A stretch of DNA of 64,000 nucleotides from Rhodocollybia butyracea (GCA_015501585.1 JADNRY010000125.1:116097-180096), one strand, 5' to 3'. Shown: positions 22,146 through 34,590, numbered from the stretch's first letter. Notes: generated from the letters alone by a model not told the origin. Numbers and translations: made by a program.

Positions 22146-22875
22146 TCTAGGAGCAGGAGCTCAACCAAGCAGCGACCTTTGGAAAAAGCATCGGGGACAA
22201 GTGAGAGTCTACAGAATCAGTACAGGGTAGGATCGGAACTTCTAATGGACTACATAACTGGTGGGGGCATCCATACCCACGGTCGTTCAAAAATGAATCT
22301 GGAAGAAAAGGACTGGAAGCGTCGCTAATAGATTGTCTCATTTCCGATTAAATAACCATCGCTAAGACTAGATGTTCTGTTACTTAATGTGAAAGCTGTG
22401 AAAGCGTGCCATCCAACGAGGGATTTGCTGTCGGTTACTGGACGCATGTTCAACTCGAATATTATGTGAGATAGAAAAAACCACCCAGTGGGATAGTTAT
22501 CAATCGGAGGAATCAAGTGTATCCTGGTGGCTCTGATACCGATGCTCTGTATTGATACCTTCGGTGAGCGTTTCGACTATACTCGAGCTTTCACCTATAC
22601 TTTAGCGCGGGCACTCACCCTACTAATTTCCGTAACGACATCTTTGATGTCCTTATTGGAACGAGAACTAATGCACCAATGAAATAGAGCGGCACCGATA
22701 GCTCGTGCTAGCTGCATAACGAATAAATAAGTACTCTATAATGTATCGTCGCGTGAACTGCCCGGACGAAATGGTATGGTGATGAGGACCATACAAAGAC
22801 CTCCGATTCCTGTCCGAATCGGTAAAGAGTATCATGAATATCGGGAGGACGGTTGCGTACCGATATCTAAACCAT
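22146..22875. other. Spacer; possible end of the Tnp2 element
   Basis: The 3' end of the Tnp2 element presumably lies here. I found no clear CACTA-type terminal inverted repeat matching the region upstream of 27361. Confidence 0.35.
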
Positions 22876-25800
22876 CTAAACCAACTTGCTGATGGTTGGC
22901 CTACCTTCCACACCGTCGAATAGCTGAAAACCAGGAATACAACAGTCGGAAATGAACGAGTGCAAACTACGACTTACTTTAGGTATTGGATACACATGAA
23001 TGACAGGCTGATCTTGTATTTTGAACGCTGTTTTCACGAAGTGCGACTTTGCAAATTGAAGCGGTAGCACTCTCCGCCATAGTTTAGTCGAGGGATCCTC
23101 TGGGTCAGGACAGAGCCACCCAAGCTGGAAATGACGATACCAGTCCTGAATTTTATCTTCCATACAGTCCACAATATCCACAGCCATATAAGGCTCAGAT
23201 ACCGGTACAGTGGGGTTGCTGGGATCTATATGAGAATGGTAGAAGAGACGTTGAATTAGAGCAGCATAATATACGCCTGACTCTGGCTCAATAATAACTG
23301 AACAGTTTCGGTGCTGTCGTTTGATTGGCGAGTAGATGACTCTCCCGATAGCCACCCCATCCACTTCTGCCACTTGGGAAGTTACGATACTTGCCGGATA
23401 ATTAATCTGATAACGGGCACAAAGATATTGGTGCACATCCTGTAATTCAGTACTGGAAAGGCTGGAAGATGTTGATTTGAATTTGGTTGCCGCCCAGGCT
23501 GAGAGATCTGTATCTGCAAACATTCCGCGATGATCTTCAGCAGAGATTGTTTCCATTACTTCCAGAACCTCTGATACAGACTCCCGTAGTTCAACGCGAG
23601 TATTCAATAACAGTTCAAGAGAGGCACGGCGACCGTACGATATTAGCATGGTGTTCTCGGTCTGACCTGTTGTAGAGTTTCAGCCAAGATACCCAGAAAG
23701 CAAATATGTATACCTTGAATATGGTTGGTGTCGGTGTCCTGCAGGTACCCATTAATTCGTTCAGTGGCGAAAGTGTTTCGGGAGTGATTTGGACCCATGC
23801 TTTCCATAAACTCTCCCATATGTAAACTGTAGTGATGATTTGGAGCAAGCTGGATATCCGGAAACAACTGCAATAGGCCCTTCAGATATTCCAGCATATG
23901 GCTCGTGTATTGTTCAATCAGCGCCGGGGACGTCGAGCGAAGAAAGAGTATATGGACCCCTTTGACTAGATGAGTGAAGTTGTAAAGGTAGGGCAGCTTC
24001 GTGGTATCCTCGTCGTAAGCCCATACCCGGATAAGGGTAACCACAAGGTGAATGGAGCAAAGTACGTTCCAATGGTCGGCACTGAGTCGTCCCCCACTAG
24101 GCGTCCCCCACTCCAGAGGTGCTGCATTCATCCAAGTGGGAAGAATTGTACGCTGCATATCGGTCTTGACTTCCTGTCTCAGTTGGTCATCAATGACTGT
24201 ATGAGTCCAGGTCTCAGTGACTTTGATGTGGCTATGATATTCGTTGCGCTAGAAAGTTGAACACTTGTTAGAGTGGAACAGAGCAATATCTAGAAGCTAT
24301 ATTTACCCAAAGAAGCAGTCGTTCTACCAAATCTGTTTTTGTTCCAGTTGCAGGTACAGGTATCATATACTCTTCACACAGTTGAGTAAGAATAGGTTTA
24401 GTTACCTGCTGAGCATTTCTGCCGAAACTGTACGTCGGGTCTTCTTCAAATCTTCGCCTCTGCAGCGTAAGTGTTTCGCTGTCATAACTTTCCTCGGTAT
24501 TGGGCAGAGGCACGTTTCTAGAGGCGCGGGAGTTGCGTCGCTACAACTCCTGAATTAGTGCAGTTCAGCATAGGCAAAGTTTCATTTACCCATATATCCA
24601 GACGTTCCCTCAACTGAGCTTTAGTATCGCTTCGTCCGGTATGCCCGGGTTGCTTAACACGAAACTTGATACTCAAGTCTTCACACATTGCTTGAAGGAA
24701 ACCTAGTGATAGACTGCGGGGAAGGATTTTCGAGGTGGGCTCCATATTCCGGGTATCTTCGAGGTCACTCTTTATCGTCTCGAATCTAGGTTCTAACATT
24801 CCTCTAGTGGTCTGATCTATGTGGGGCACTGTGTCAGCTTCGGGTAGTCCCGTCGATCCAGACGCAGAAACTTCGGATTCGGAAGTGACAGATGAACCAC
24901 GTGACTGCGATGAACTACGCGATGAACTACGCGAGTGAGAATCCTAGCCCTGAGCTGTTAGCTACATCTCGAGGGATAATAATACACGCCTACGGTTTCG
25001 TTTCGTTTCCTATTGCCATGCCCCGTCTCTTGTTCGCTAGATGGATACTGCAGCGGGGGAATAGTTGGAATTTTTGCACGATCAACCGAGCTCTAAATAA
25101 TTTGTCAGAATAGAATATTGCGAAACGGAAAGGCCATACCCAGTCCACCAAAGATTTGATCAGGTTGTCCTTGTTGCCGACTTTTGCCACCCTCATATCT
25201 GGAATGCTTGAGCACAGATACAAAACAGTGTCCTTGTCCAAATTCTTGGTGAGCCAAAGTTGCAGAGCATTCAGATCAGTAGCGTCGCGAATACGATCCC
25301 ATATTGCGCGCAGAGTAGAATTGGGCAATACAAGTTTGTCTCTGGTGACCTTTTTTCTGCCACCAGCATCACCTTTGATACCCCATATATTGCGAATGTG
25401 AGTTTCAAAAAGGCCCAACAGTCCCATATGCATACTGTCAATAATCGTATAGGCAATTGCATCCCAATATGGAAGACGTAATAAAGGTGTGTAACGCACT
25501 CCATACTCCTTCGTAATCTTTTCGCGTTCGGCAGGACTGGCATTGAGCCATTCAAGTGCCCGACGTCGATGTTCAACGATGTCGCGTTTAGGCCAGCTGT
25601 CAATATCAAGATTGTTTATATCGGTTTTACGCAGCAGGCAGCGCGTACAGAAGAAAGTGTGGGAATGAGAGGGGAAACCCGATACTGGGTGAGCTGCATC
25701 TGCATCACATACAACCGGAACCAGGACTGCAGATACCCTGCGCCCAAGGCTATATTTAAAAGTCTTTGCGAATAAGATACCCTGCCAAAAGGGAAGTATC

Positions 25801-27361
25801 GCATCGACCACCCAATCTAAAGCGTGACTGAGACTCTCGTGAACGGGTTTTCCGTTCATGACAGTCACAAGGAACATGTTTTCCCTTTTATACCGGAGAT
25901 GTTCTGGCAACGACACGCATGTCATGTATATGGCAGTGGAAGTGATTGATGCATGCGCAGTACGCTGATGAAAAGGATGGAAGCCATCAACTCCTAGACT
26001 GAACATTAACCATAGGTCTTGTGAACCCGGATCGGTCGACATAAACGGCTTCCCATCAGGTCTAGGGATCGTATTAAAGACGGGCGAGTCTCGAATATCG
26101 TTCTGTGTGCCGTCACCAGATGAGTGGGATGTCGATAGATGGTTCTGAATAGCGTCTTCAAAACTTGGAACACTAAGCATCCTTCCAAGCCACTGTTTAA
26201 AGTCTTGGAAAAGTTGCTTTCTGATAGGGACAATATAACTGCGAGTGGCAATTTTGCGGACACGCCACAACACCGTGGCACAATCCTGACATTGATCCAA
26301 GCTTTTTGTAGCTGTGTACGACTCCTCGTTACGCTTGATGACTTCGGAAGAATATGGGTGTAGTTTGTAGCATTTCGGACATGCGACGTAAGCGTGACAG
26401 TGGGGGGTAAGATTGTAGTGAGCGATGACAGTGTGTACATCCTTTGGGACTGCCTGGACTGTATCCAGGCTTTTCAGGGCTCGTAATATACTGCGGTAGG
26501 ATGCCAGTATGATTCGCACATCACGAACTGGAATTCGAAGAACAAGATAGCAGATTGCCACTGCTAGATATACAGTCTCGAGGACCGGGGAAAACCGAGT
26601 GTTTAAGCGAAAGTAGGCCCCTGAGAAGGCAAGAATAAGTACTATAAAAGAGTCATGTGTAGTGCTATAGTCAACTTACGATTATCGACGATCGGAGCTC
26701 CCAGCGGGTCCGCCTGTTCATCCCATTGTCTCTTTTTATGGTGATGTAAATCGACAAGAGCATCCATCACTCTATCTTCTAACCTACTGGCATCGTCTCC
26801 ATCCCCATTACCATCCACCCCCCGCTGCATCATCCGTATTTCTGATAGCAGAGTGCAGAGCCAAATTTCATGCTCCAGAAAATCTCGATTGCCGAACTCT
26901 CTGGAACGCAAAGCAAAGTACCCGATGTTTGCTTCTGTCAAAGATTCGGGATCAGGGAGCATGAAGGGGGTATTTTTGCTCGGAGGGTTGATAAAGGACA
27001 GCGGGGTGACAGATTGAGAAACGGCAAACATCCGCGTAACTACTTCCTCCTCGATGATCGAAAATGGATTACGAGTTTCCGAGTTCACTACATCAGGGTT
27101 GGCCGCAGGTACGTGGCCTGAAGAGGGAGAACTAGAGGAAGGTGTGATGGCAGGAGGAGGCTGAATAACAGAGGTAAGATCGACGGGAGGTGCGGTGGCT
27201 TGAAACGACGAAGAAGGGATGGTGGCGGGAGGCTGTCCGTATTGAGTGCCGTTCCCATAAGTTCGTAGATGAGTGCGATGCGTAGAGTCAGGAATAAGCT
27301 GACCATACGGATGCATGCTATCTGCGCATAAAGGACACCGACAGACTGCTAGAGTTGGCAT
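22876..27361 (-). CDS. Tnp2-type (CACTA/Plavaka-like) transposase
   Basis: Six exons on the minus strand: 26680-27361, 25140-26620, 24590-24943, 24307-24540, 23714-24248, 22876-23666, with introns of 59, 196, 49, 58 and 47 bp, all in phase (about 1358 codons). The start has a Cys-rich motif (CRCPLCADSMH). The central exon shows the Tnp2 core, with CPKCYKLHP, DPGSQDLWLMFSLGVDG, CDADAAHPVSGF and DAIAYTIIDSMHMGLLGLF. Exons 2, 3 and 4 each end in a SAP-like module whose last residue is a Trp at the splice junction. The C-terminal part contains QLAPNHHYSLHMGEFM and RNTFATERINGYLQD, as in other Agaricomycete copies. An in-frame intron (GTAAGT...TTCAG, about 22924-22977) is likely within the last exon, so the C-terminus is tentative. 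No stop or frameshift was seen, so the gene may be intact. Confidence 0.85.
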
Positions 27362-27609
27362 TAGTACGGTGAGAGGTAAACGAAAATATTTGGTTATCAG
27401 GGGGTTAAGAGCTAAGGAAAATCACTCGAGGATAAAATTTTCACGGCAAGTTTTTTTTTCAAAATTCATATTATTAGCTCAAGTTTCCCCCTCGTGAGAC
27501 CAAGGAAAGATGGGAGGAAGAACCAGCGTGGTCCCACTGGGGGCCCACGCACGTATGCATTGCGCCATATAGTTTAACAAACCATATTGAAGATCTGGTA
27601 CTAGTACTG

Positions 27610-27735
27610 ATCCCGACGTGAGGCTACGTGAGGACGTCGACAGATACTCACGCAACAATATATTGGACTGAGGTAGTATTGATCCCGACGTGATGCTGCG
27701 TGAGGATGTCGAAAAAATACTCACGCAAGAATATT
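27610..27735. repeat. Two-copy direct repeat upstream of the Tnp2 gene
   Basis: A unit of about 55 bp (GATCCCGACGTGA...GTGAGGA...ATACTCACGCAA.AATAT) occurs at 27610-27663 and again at 27681-27735 with few differences. Repeats of this kind are often subterminal transposase-binding sites in CACTA elements. Membership in the Tnp2 element is inferred from position only. Confidence 0.55.
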
Positions 27736-27831
27736 TTCAACCGAAGTCCGGAAGAAAATTGAAGTTGAAACAGATTTGTATGGTCCTAATCTCGTACCCA
27801 GCGTATCACCTCGTCATCACACCAATCAATA

Positions 27832-28377
27832 GGGTCGTTCAAAGCTGGAGCAGCGTCGCTGACAGCGGCAGCCGCTTGCTTACATGTACTTAGAGTCACA
27901 AAGCGTCACCAGTAGTAACTACGTGACCTATTGCCCTGATTCGTGTAGATTTGTGTATTACCTCGTTGATTTTATGGTTTTTACTGGTAATATAGTCTAC
28001 AACAGCTGGTAAATGGACCAAATCTAAAACCTGGGACCTCAATATTCCAAATAGAGCTCTCCAAAAACTTATAAAGTCCTGTATGGACATGTTTCTAGCA
28101 GGTTTCTAGTGTAATTCTATGAGACACTCGGGCCTTGTTTAAAGGGCTATCTATTTGAGGTATGTTGGAACTGTTTAAAAGTTCTTTATTCGAGGTACTT
28201 ATGTACAAGTATGTACATTGGAACTATTCATAATCACATAGCGCGCTGTGGCCATGGGTCAGGGTAAGTGGACGCTCCGAGTGTTACATCAAAGGTGACT
28301 TCTACTTTAAGACAGGGTGACATTTATAAGCAAGCGGCTGCCGCTGCCAGCGACGCTGCTCTAGCTTTGAACGACCC
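27832..28377. mobile_element. MITE with ~50-bp terminal inverted repeats
   Basis: The left end is GGGTCGTTCAAAGCT, and the right end is its reverse complement, closing AGCTTTGAACGACCC. The repeat extends about 50 bp on each side through a GC-rich block (GCAGCGTCGCTG, GCGGCAGCCGCTTGCTTA). TA flanks both ends. The interior is non-coding. A Tc1/mariner-like target is suggested by the TA flank. Confidence 0.8.
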
Positions 28378-28379
28378 TA

Positions 28380-29072
28380 ATAGATGCAAGCCTGGTAAGA
28401 TGGGCCCCACATTAGTGCTGGGTATGATATTGAATTGGCTCAGTATGATACTGTATGATAGAAGAGGCTCCGTGTCTTGTAAGTAATTAAGGTATAATAA
28501 GTATTATACAAGCGCCGCAGGCAATTTTTTTTGAGGTATTATACGTATAATACATGTATAATAACATGGTATAATATGTATAATAATAATGAATGGCTAC
28601 CATGACATACCGTTTGCCTCCCACGGACAAACTTATCAATCTCTAGGTGAGATTAGCTCAACTTATGGAAGGTAGGTCAACCTGCGCGCAGAGGTAGGTC
28701 AAGGCAGGTCAGTCTAGGTCAGTATCCAAGATTTGCTCCATGACTTTGCCAACTAAGCCAAATGCATCACTGTCAAGAAATGAACATGCCGCGCTGTTCA
28801 ACCTGTCCTACTCGTCCTTTTTGAGCATTGAATAGTCTTGGGACTAGGCATGATGCTCAAGATGTATGTAGCTACTTATGTGGATACTTCAGTAGTTAGT
28901 TGCACAATGTATAATATTTGTCTGCATATTAGTGCATAGCTAGTATGGGGGGAAGGCCAAGGGCCTTCGGGTCCCAGCATCTAAGGAGGTTCACGGTCGG
29001 CTGCGATACCCAATTGGTAGGAGTGCACGACACATCCAGAAGACCGTGGATTCCCTGTAAGTAGGAGGGCGC
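28380..29072. other. AT-rich spacer and 3' end of DIRS-like element
   Basis: 28490-28590 is a run of TATAATA/TATTATAC words. 28660-28720 has a short cluster of AGGTAGGTCA/AGGTCAG words. The DIRS-like element should end between here and 29072, but its terminus was not identified. Confidence 0.35.
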
Positions 29073-30554
29073 TCAGCGCACTGGGGGCATGGTGTATCGT
29101 ATGAGCTCCTGGTGTAGTACTGGCTGCATGTAAGGGGCCATAATGTGGGCGTGTTTACGGAGGTAGAGAATGAACGCGTCACTTTTCCATCGACCTATCA
29201 CTCGTACGGCGTCAAAAGGTACTCCTCGAAGAAGGTATTCCAGGGTTGCACCAATGCGGATGCCATGTCCTTGGAGGATTGGGAGCTTGAGCTTCTTTGC
29301 CGATTTGTGAATGCGCTGGAGGAAGGCTGCTTTGGTGAGAGGACGATGTGTGGTCCGACCTGATGCCATGTGTGAGTAAGTGAATAAGTGCTCTGAGTTT
29401 GTGGGTTTGTTTATTGAAAGATGATTTTGGAGTAGACGTTCTGGGTCTGAGGATCCAAGCTGTCGTGAGAAGTATAGGTCTTCTCCTGTGAGAGGGCTGC
29501 TTTTTGTTGATGGAGGATGAAGAATAGTGCTTTCAAACCCGTTGCGGTTGCGTGCCATGCGAATTTGCGCCGGGGTGATATGCTTGTTCGGGTTGAAGCT
29601 ACTGAGGTTTGGGACTGTGAGTTCCCCTACCCTGGCTGCGCAATAGAATCCAGAGGTGAGACAGCCTCCGACAGCTGCATCGAGAGGGATGGAAAGATCC
29701 AGATCTGCAATGATCTTTTCAATGTAGTCAACTGTGTATGGGTGCCACTTTTTCCTTTTGGACTGTTCAGGTTGGAGGCGTTCCGCCCCTAGAATGAGGG
29801 TGTCAAACTCAGCTTTGTTGGGTTTCCACTCTAGGCCATGAATGATGTGCCATGCGCGTAGGCCATAGAAATAATTCTTCACAGATGTCCCTGCATAATT
29901 TCCTGCCATTGTTGCGATCCAAATGCTAAGGAGACTTGCACTACAAGGTGCACGATGATCCTCTGGTATTCCACGAGAGTCACAGAATACATGGTATGAT
30001 AAGATCCCGGAGGCGTATGTCTCCAATGTGCTCTCTGCATATCCATTTATGAGGACGTGTTGTACACGGTCAATGAATTCCTCAGGGAGGGTGAGCAGAT
30101 TGCCGGAAGCGTCTGTGAAGACTCGTCTCTGTGCCGGGCGCCATAAGACTAACCGCGATCGGGCAGGGCAGTGTGGACGTAATTCAGAAGCAAGTGGAGT
30201 TAGATTAGCAGGGTAAGGTAAAACACAAGTAGTACTGGAAATTGTAGGTCTATGAACAGGAGATATTGTAGGGTATAGGGACGTAGCAGGGCGGCTACCA
30301 GCTGTCCCAAAAAGTTGCGAGAAGTTTTCCTTCTTCCTCGGATTGCCACTGTCCAAAGGATTTTCTATGGAAGTGTCAAGTAGGCTTATCTTCGAAAGCA
30401 AGCTCTCCAGAAGAGTTTTGCTGGTATTGCTCGGCAATGGTGAGGGGTGCATCATAGTTGACAATGAACTGGGAGATTTCCCTTGGGATAGAAATGCATG
30501 GTAGGAGAAGGTTGGCTGGTCCCTGTTTTCCACGGGAAAAACGATGTGCAACAT
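29073..30554 (-). CDS. Tyrosine recombinase of DIRS-like element
   Basis: A 493-codon ORF with the tyrosine recombinase layout. An N-terminal SAM-like core-binding region has GYAESTLETYASGILSYHVF and NYFYGLRAWH. The catalytic domain has the first Arg in CAARVGELTVP, the H-x-x-R box in GHGIRIGAT (His about 430, Arg about 433), a Trp in GRWKSDAF and the likely nucleophile Tyr about 464 in FILYLRKHA. No internal stop is seen. It would insert the circular cDNA of the element. The true start may lie inside the overlap with the RT ORF, since the first 50 or so residues are not obviously part of the recombinase fold. Confidence 0.85.
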   Translation of the reverse strand: MLHIVFPVENRDQPTFSYHAFLSQGKSPSSLSTMMHPSPLPSNTSKTLLESLLSKISLLDTSIENPLDSGNPRKKENFSQLFGTAGSRPATSLYPTISPVHRPTISSTTCVLPYPANLTPLASELRPHCPARSRLVLWRPAQRRVFTDASGNLLTLPEEFIDRVQHVLINGYAESTLETYASGILSYHVFCDSRGIPEDHRAPCSASLLSIWIATMAGNYAGTSVKNYFYGLRAWHIIHGLEWKPNKAEFDTLILGAERLQPEQSKRKKWHPYTVDYIEKIIADLDLSIPLDAAVGGCLTSGFYCAARVGELTVPNLSSFNPNKHITPAQIRMARNRNGFESTILHPPSTKSSPLTGEDLYFSRQLGSSDPERLLQNHLSINKPTNSEHLFTYSHMASGRTTHRPLTKAAFLQRIHKSAKKLKLPILQGHGIRIGATLEYLLRGVPFDAVRVIGRWKSDAFILYLRKHAHIMAPYMQPVLHQELIRYTMPPVR

Positions 30555-33418
30555 GTGGTGCCTTGTTGCTTAGATCGGCTGCGAATTTCTCAAGCTCAGT
30601 TAGATAGGCTCGTCCAATGGTGAGCACTAGGCTGACATGAAGCAATTTTCCATATAGCTTGGCCACATGTTCTGAAGTGTGAGTGTGTCGTTGCTCCCAT
30701 TTGGAGATTGCATTCAGATATTTGAGGCGTTTATCTGATGGAATTGATACTGTTCTGGTGCTGATATGCCACTGGAAGCCAAAGTACGTTGGGCTGTCAC
30801 AGAAATGAATGTCTTTTTCTGGGGCCCATGTGTATCCTAGTGGTTTGGTTACCTCGTCGATATCACAGAATGCATATGTGAATAGCTGATCTTCAGCGGA
30901 CCGTGGAGAGGAGGATGATAAGTCTTGTAGCGGAAACATGAAGTCATCATCGAATTCCTCCTGTTCACCATTCGGGAGAGTGTGACCCTGGTATAGGAGT
31001 CGGCCGCGCCGGTGTATTACACCTCCATTTGCATTCACTCTCTCTTGGAGTTGAGCTCGTAGAGCGTTATACTGTTCTAGATAGCATTTAAGGATTCTCA
31101 ACCAGAAGTGATCATCTACCCATTTTGTGACGGGCCCTAAGCCTGAGCCGCAGCTGATGTCTACTCCAGCATCAGCTGTGTGACCGAATGCTCCCCTGGC
31201 AGATGTGCATCCAAACATATTTCTAGTGTCTGGGCAGTACAGATCATCAGATACACGTACAACAACTCCTGCCCATTGAGAGGGATGTAATGGAATGAGA
31301 CGGTACGCTTCAGAGATATCCCTGACGGCACCCTGAGAGCCTGGCGGCAGTGTCCAGATTAAACGACATGTATTAGCAAAAGTGCCCCAAAGGCATGGGT
31401 ATAACGTAGAATCAATGTGTGAGTTAATAGATGCTATCGGACTTGAGAGAGAAGGTATGATTACTGGGCAGTAAGGATAAGATAGATTTTTGAGCAGCCG
31501 AAATTTCCCTGGTTTCCCTGACTTGGGGATCATAGAAATGGGCGATGTTTGAAATGGGCCAAGCACTGCTTCAATAACTGAACGGGAATAAGGGCCGAGC
31601 CAGCGCCCAGTGGATAATTCTTTTTCCATTACTGCTTGGAAGGCAGCTTGGAGTTCTGGGGAGTCCAGTCGATTAGGAGGCGAGAATGTATATGAGATAT
31701 CTGGTATTCCTATATGGAAACCATAACGGATGGAATTAGCAAGCATGGGGTATTTGTGGGTAAGGTTTAGTCTGGTGAGTTGACGGTGCCAGACTTCTGC
31801 ATCGAGGGGTGTTTTTACCCCTTGCTTACACATCTTCAGTGCATCCTTCAGCTCCATGAGTGGTGCTGCCACATCCAGAGCAGCGGTGCTTTTCTGGGTG
31901 GGTCTTGTTGGTACATCCATTTGGGCGTTGCCACTCGGCGCAGAGCTCCAACCCTTTGTGAGGTCCTCGGGTGATCTCGAGGTAGTGTTGGGCATTCCAG
32001 TCGCATAAGACGTCCTGTTTTCCGTTCCATAGTTTTGTGTGAGACCATTGTCGAATATTGTGTTTGTCGCGGCCGAGACATCTGTGGCAGCGGAGAGCGG
32101 AGCGCGGTCCGCTTCACGAAAGGACTTTTGAAAGGATTCAGATGGGGTGCTGTTTGTCTTGGCCTTTTTCGGTGATGTGGACAGATATGGGGATGGTCGA
32201 GATTTACTGGGAGAGCGCTGGCTTGTGGGTGCTGGGGGCGATGTGGCTTGGGATAGCTGCGCAAGTTTGGTTTGTAGTTGCACTGTAGCTGCGTTCATCT
32301 CTGTTGAGACGCGATGACATTAGCGGTAGCATGAGGTGTAGTGTTGGCATTCAGCATTAGCGTTTAGCGTAGCAATTAGCGTTAGCCACGATGTTAGCAT
32401 TTTGGCATTAACGGTGGGTATAGTAGTGGGAATGGCAGATTTGGATATTCGATGTGAGGGGAAGGCAGATCTCAATTAGCAAACTGTGGTATCATTTCGT
32501 TGGGAAAAGTACGTACCGTTTAGTGCCTGTGTATGAGCTTGATGGCGGATTTGCTTGCGGCAGTCCTCGAGAATGTCCTCCGCAATGACCGATAGGTCAA
32601 AAGGTTTTTGGCGCTCGGTTGCTTCGTAGAAAGCGAAACACATTTCTGCATGGTATAGAGCCATTACTAGATCACCACTGGGCAGTTGAAGTTCTCGGTG
32701 CATGTCCATGTTGGTGTAAAACTCTGCGAACATCTGTACATATTCCTGGTTGTAGTTACCAATGGGAATTAGTGCCTGTAGGAATGCACTTTTGGCGCGT
32801 TGGACCTGTGCCCACGAGAGCTTCGAGTCAGGGATAGCATTTGGGGATGCACGAGAGCTGGGTGAACCCACTAACAATAGGGTGGGGTTGGAGCTGTCAG
32901 TGTCATTGTCTGTTACCAGTTGAAAACGGTTGGTTTCGGACGCGTCTCGACTGCGATCCCGAGCTTCCTGTGAGGCCTCTGGGAGGAGGTGCCAGAGTGT
33001 GAAGTATCTTCGCGCGCTATCATCTTTGCGCATGCGGATGGATGTGTAGCGGCATGGAGGTGATTCCCGTTCCTCGGTGAAAGCTGTATAGAGGAGTCCG
33101 CTTTTTCTCTGTTTCCTTTGCCACTTCTGCTTCACGCTGTTCTCGTTCTACCATTACTGCTCTTCGAGCCACTTCTTCTTCTTGAGCCTGTTGCTCTGCC
33201 AGGGCTTGGTCTGCCTGGATTTGAGCCTGGTATTGGGCCTGGAGCGCTGTATTTTCGGCTTGCCACTGTTCATGTAGCTTCTGTGCCGCGAGTGCGTCAG
33301 TTGTGATGTCTGGCATATTTGCATCGGAGACGAGTGCGTTGCGCACAATCGTGTACGTGTTTCCTGCAAAGTCTGGGCAGGGAATCTTGCTCGGATCGAT
33401 TTCTATTCGGTTGGCCAT
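30376..33418 (-). CDS. Gag-RT polyprotein of DIRS-like element (one frameshift)
   Basis: The Gag-like part at 32517-33418 has KIPCPDFAGNTYTIVRNAL, then a long Gln/Glu/Ala coiled coil. It joins the RT exon (30376-32300) through a 216-bp intron (GTACGT...CAACAG) in matching phase. The RT region shows SMIPKSGKPGKFRLLKNLSYP, GAVRDISEAYRLIPLHP and the catalytic block TKWVDDHFW (WVDD in place of YxDD). The Gag reading changes frame near 33100, inside a run of A residues. This is either a lesion or a site of frameshifting; a lesion is more likely. The intron contains a local array of GCTAAC/GCTAAT words. Confidence 0.75.
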
Positions 33419-33880
33419 GTTCCGTATGAGAAGATATTTTAATGAAGGTAAGAGTTCTTATTTCGAAAGAAAAGACAGTGAGCTACGCTAGTCGTACTGA
33501 GTCTTTCGACGGACACGACTGTAGCGGCGAAGTGAGCAGACGCCGCATCACGTGTTCGTCCGAAGACTAAGGTTTGCCTCACTCTCTGCTTTTGCTTGCA
33601 AACTGCCATGAACCACTAGTAAGTACTGGGGATTTTTGAATATTTCATTGGCAAATTGCATCCTCAGGCTACTTGACCATGCTTAGAGTACTCAGAGGGC
33701 TCAGACCACCCTCAGACTTGTATACATATTATACATGGTTTCTCGGAGGCTTGAGGTACAATATGTATGATACATGTATTATACAGGCTGGTATGATACG
33801 TCACAGTTCTATACCCAGCACTACCCCACATGCCAGGCCCCTCCCCTGGATTTGAGACTTTCCCTACATTGCAAGTATTT
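33419..33880. other. 5' flank of DIRS-like element
   Basis: It probably contains the 5' terminus and leader of the DIRS-like element. No terminal repeat partner was recognised. 33715-33795 is rich in TATAC/GTATGATAC words, similar in flavour to 28490-28570 on the other side of the element. Confidence 0.35.
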
Positions 33881-33904
33881 CTGTGAATAATTCCAGTTAT
33901 TATT

Positions 33905-34590
33905 ATTTTGGATAAGGTTAGAGTCCGCAGGACCTAATCTCATACCCAGATGTACACGACACAGACCGCTCTGCCGCGATAAATACAGATGTAAACAATC
34001 TGCCAAACACAAAACAAACATCAGAGCTGCGTCATAGACATCTGGTGCATTTTGATTGTAAGGGGGCTGAGCACAACATAGCCACAGTGACATACCTGTG
34101 ACATATACCTGCCCCATCCTCTTCCAACATATTCAGAGGTAAATTTAAAGGCAAAATATGGTGATAAAACATTTGCTTTTGGTAATGAAAAGAAATAAGT
34201 CCAAGTCTACCAAGAATAATGTCCATTCTGAGTTGTAGTCAGTGGCAGTTTGAGCCTTTTGTTGAGATTTCGCATAGTATTGTTTATGGTTCTCTATGTG
34301 AGGATGCATAGTAATCAATTAAAGGAAGCTACATATGGCCACTGTTAGTACAAGTCGCAAGATCTCAAGTTTATTATTCATTGAGGCGCAGGCTGCTGGG
34401 CATCAACCTGTCACGCTAAGGTGGCTATGTACTGCTCGGCCCCCTTACGGTCAGAATGCACCAGATATTTAGGAAACGCTTGGTTGTTTGTTCATTTATT
34501 TGTTCGATGTTTATGTCTGTATTTATTGCATAGCGGTCCGCATTTCCATACATCTGGGGTACGAGATTATGCAGGACCTTCATGTAAGCT
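33905..34590. repeat. Foldback with ~190-bp imperfect arms
   Basis: The left arm (about 33905-34100) and right arm (about 34401-34585) are reverse complements with scattered mismatches. Shared words include CAGCCCCCTTAC/CGGCCCCCTTACGG, ATGCACCAGAT, CTGTATTTAT and ACATCTGGG. The loop is about 300 bp and non-coding. It is probably a non-autonomous DNA element. No target duplication was identified. Confidence 0.65.

Larger units (their letters stand above)
29073..33418 (-). mobile_element. DIRS-like retroelement (Gag, RT, tyrosine recombinase)
   Basis: A minus-strand set in the order Gag-like, reverse transcriptase, tyrosine recombinase, with the last ORF overlapping the RT ORF by 179 bp. Lack of a DDE integrase and presence of a tyrosine recombinase define the DIRS type. 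The terminal structures (inverted or split direct repeats) were not located, so only the coding span is given. Confidence 0.8.

Noticed and set aside
22486..27480. Possible CACTA-type terminal repeats around the Tnp2 gene
   Set aside because: Several CACT words occur on both sides, but no pair of matching inverted ends was found, so element limits were not drawn.
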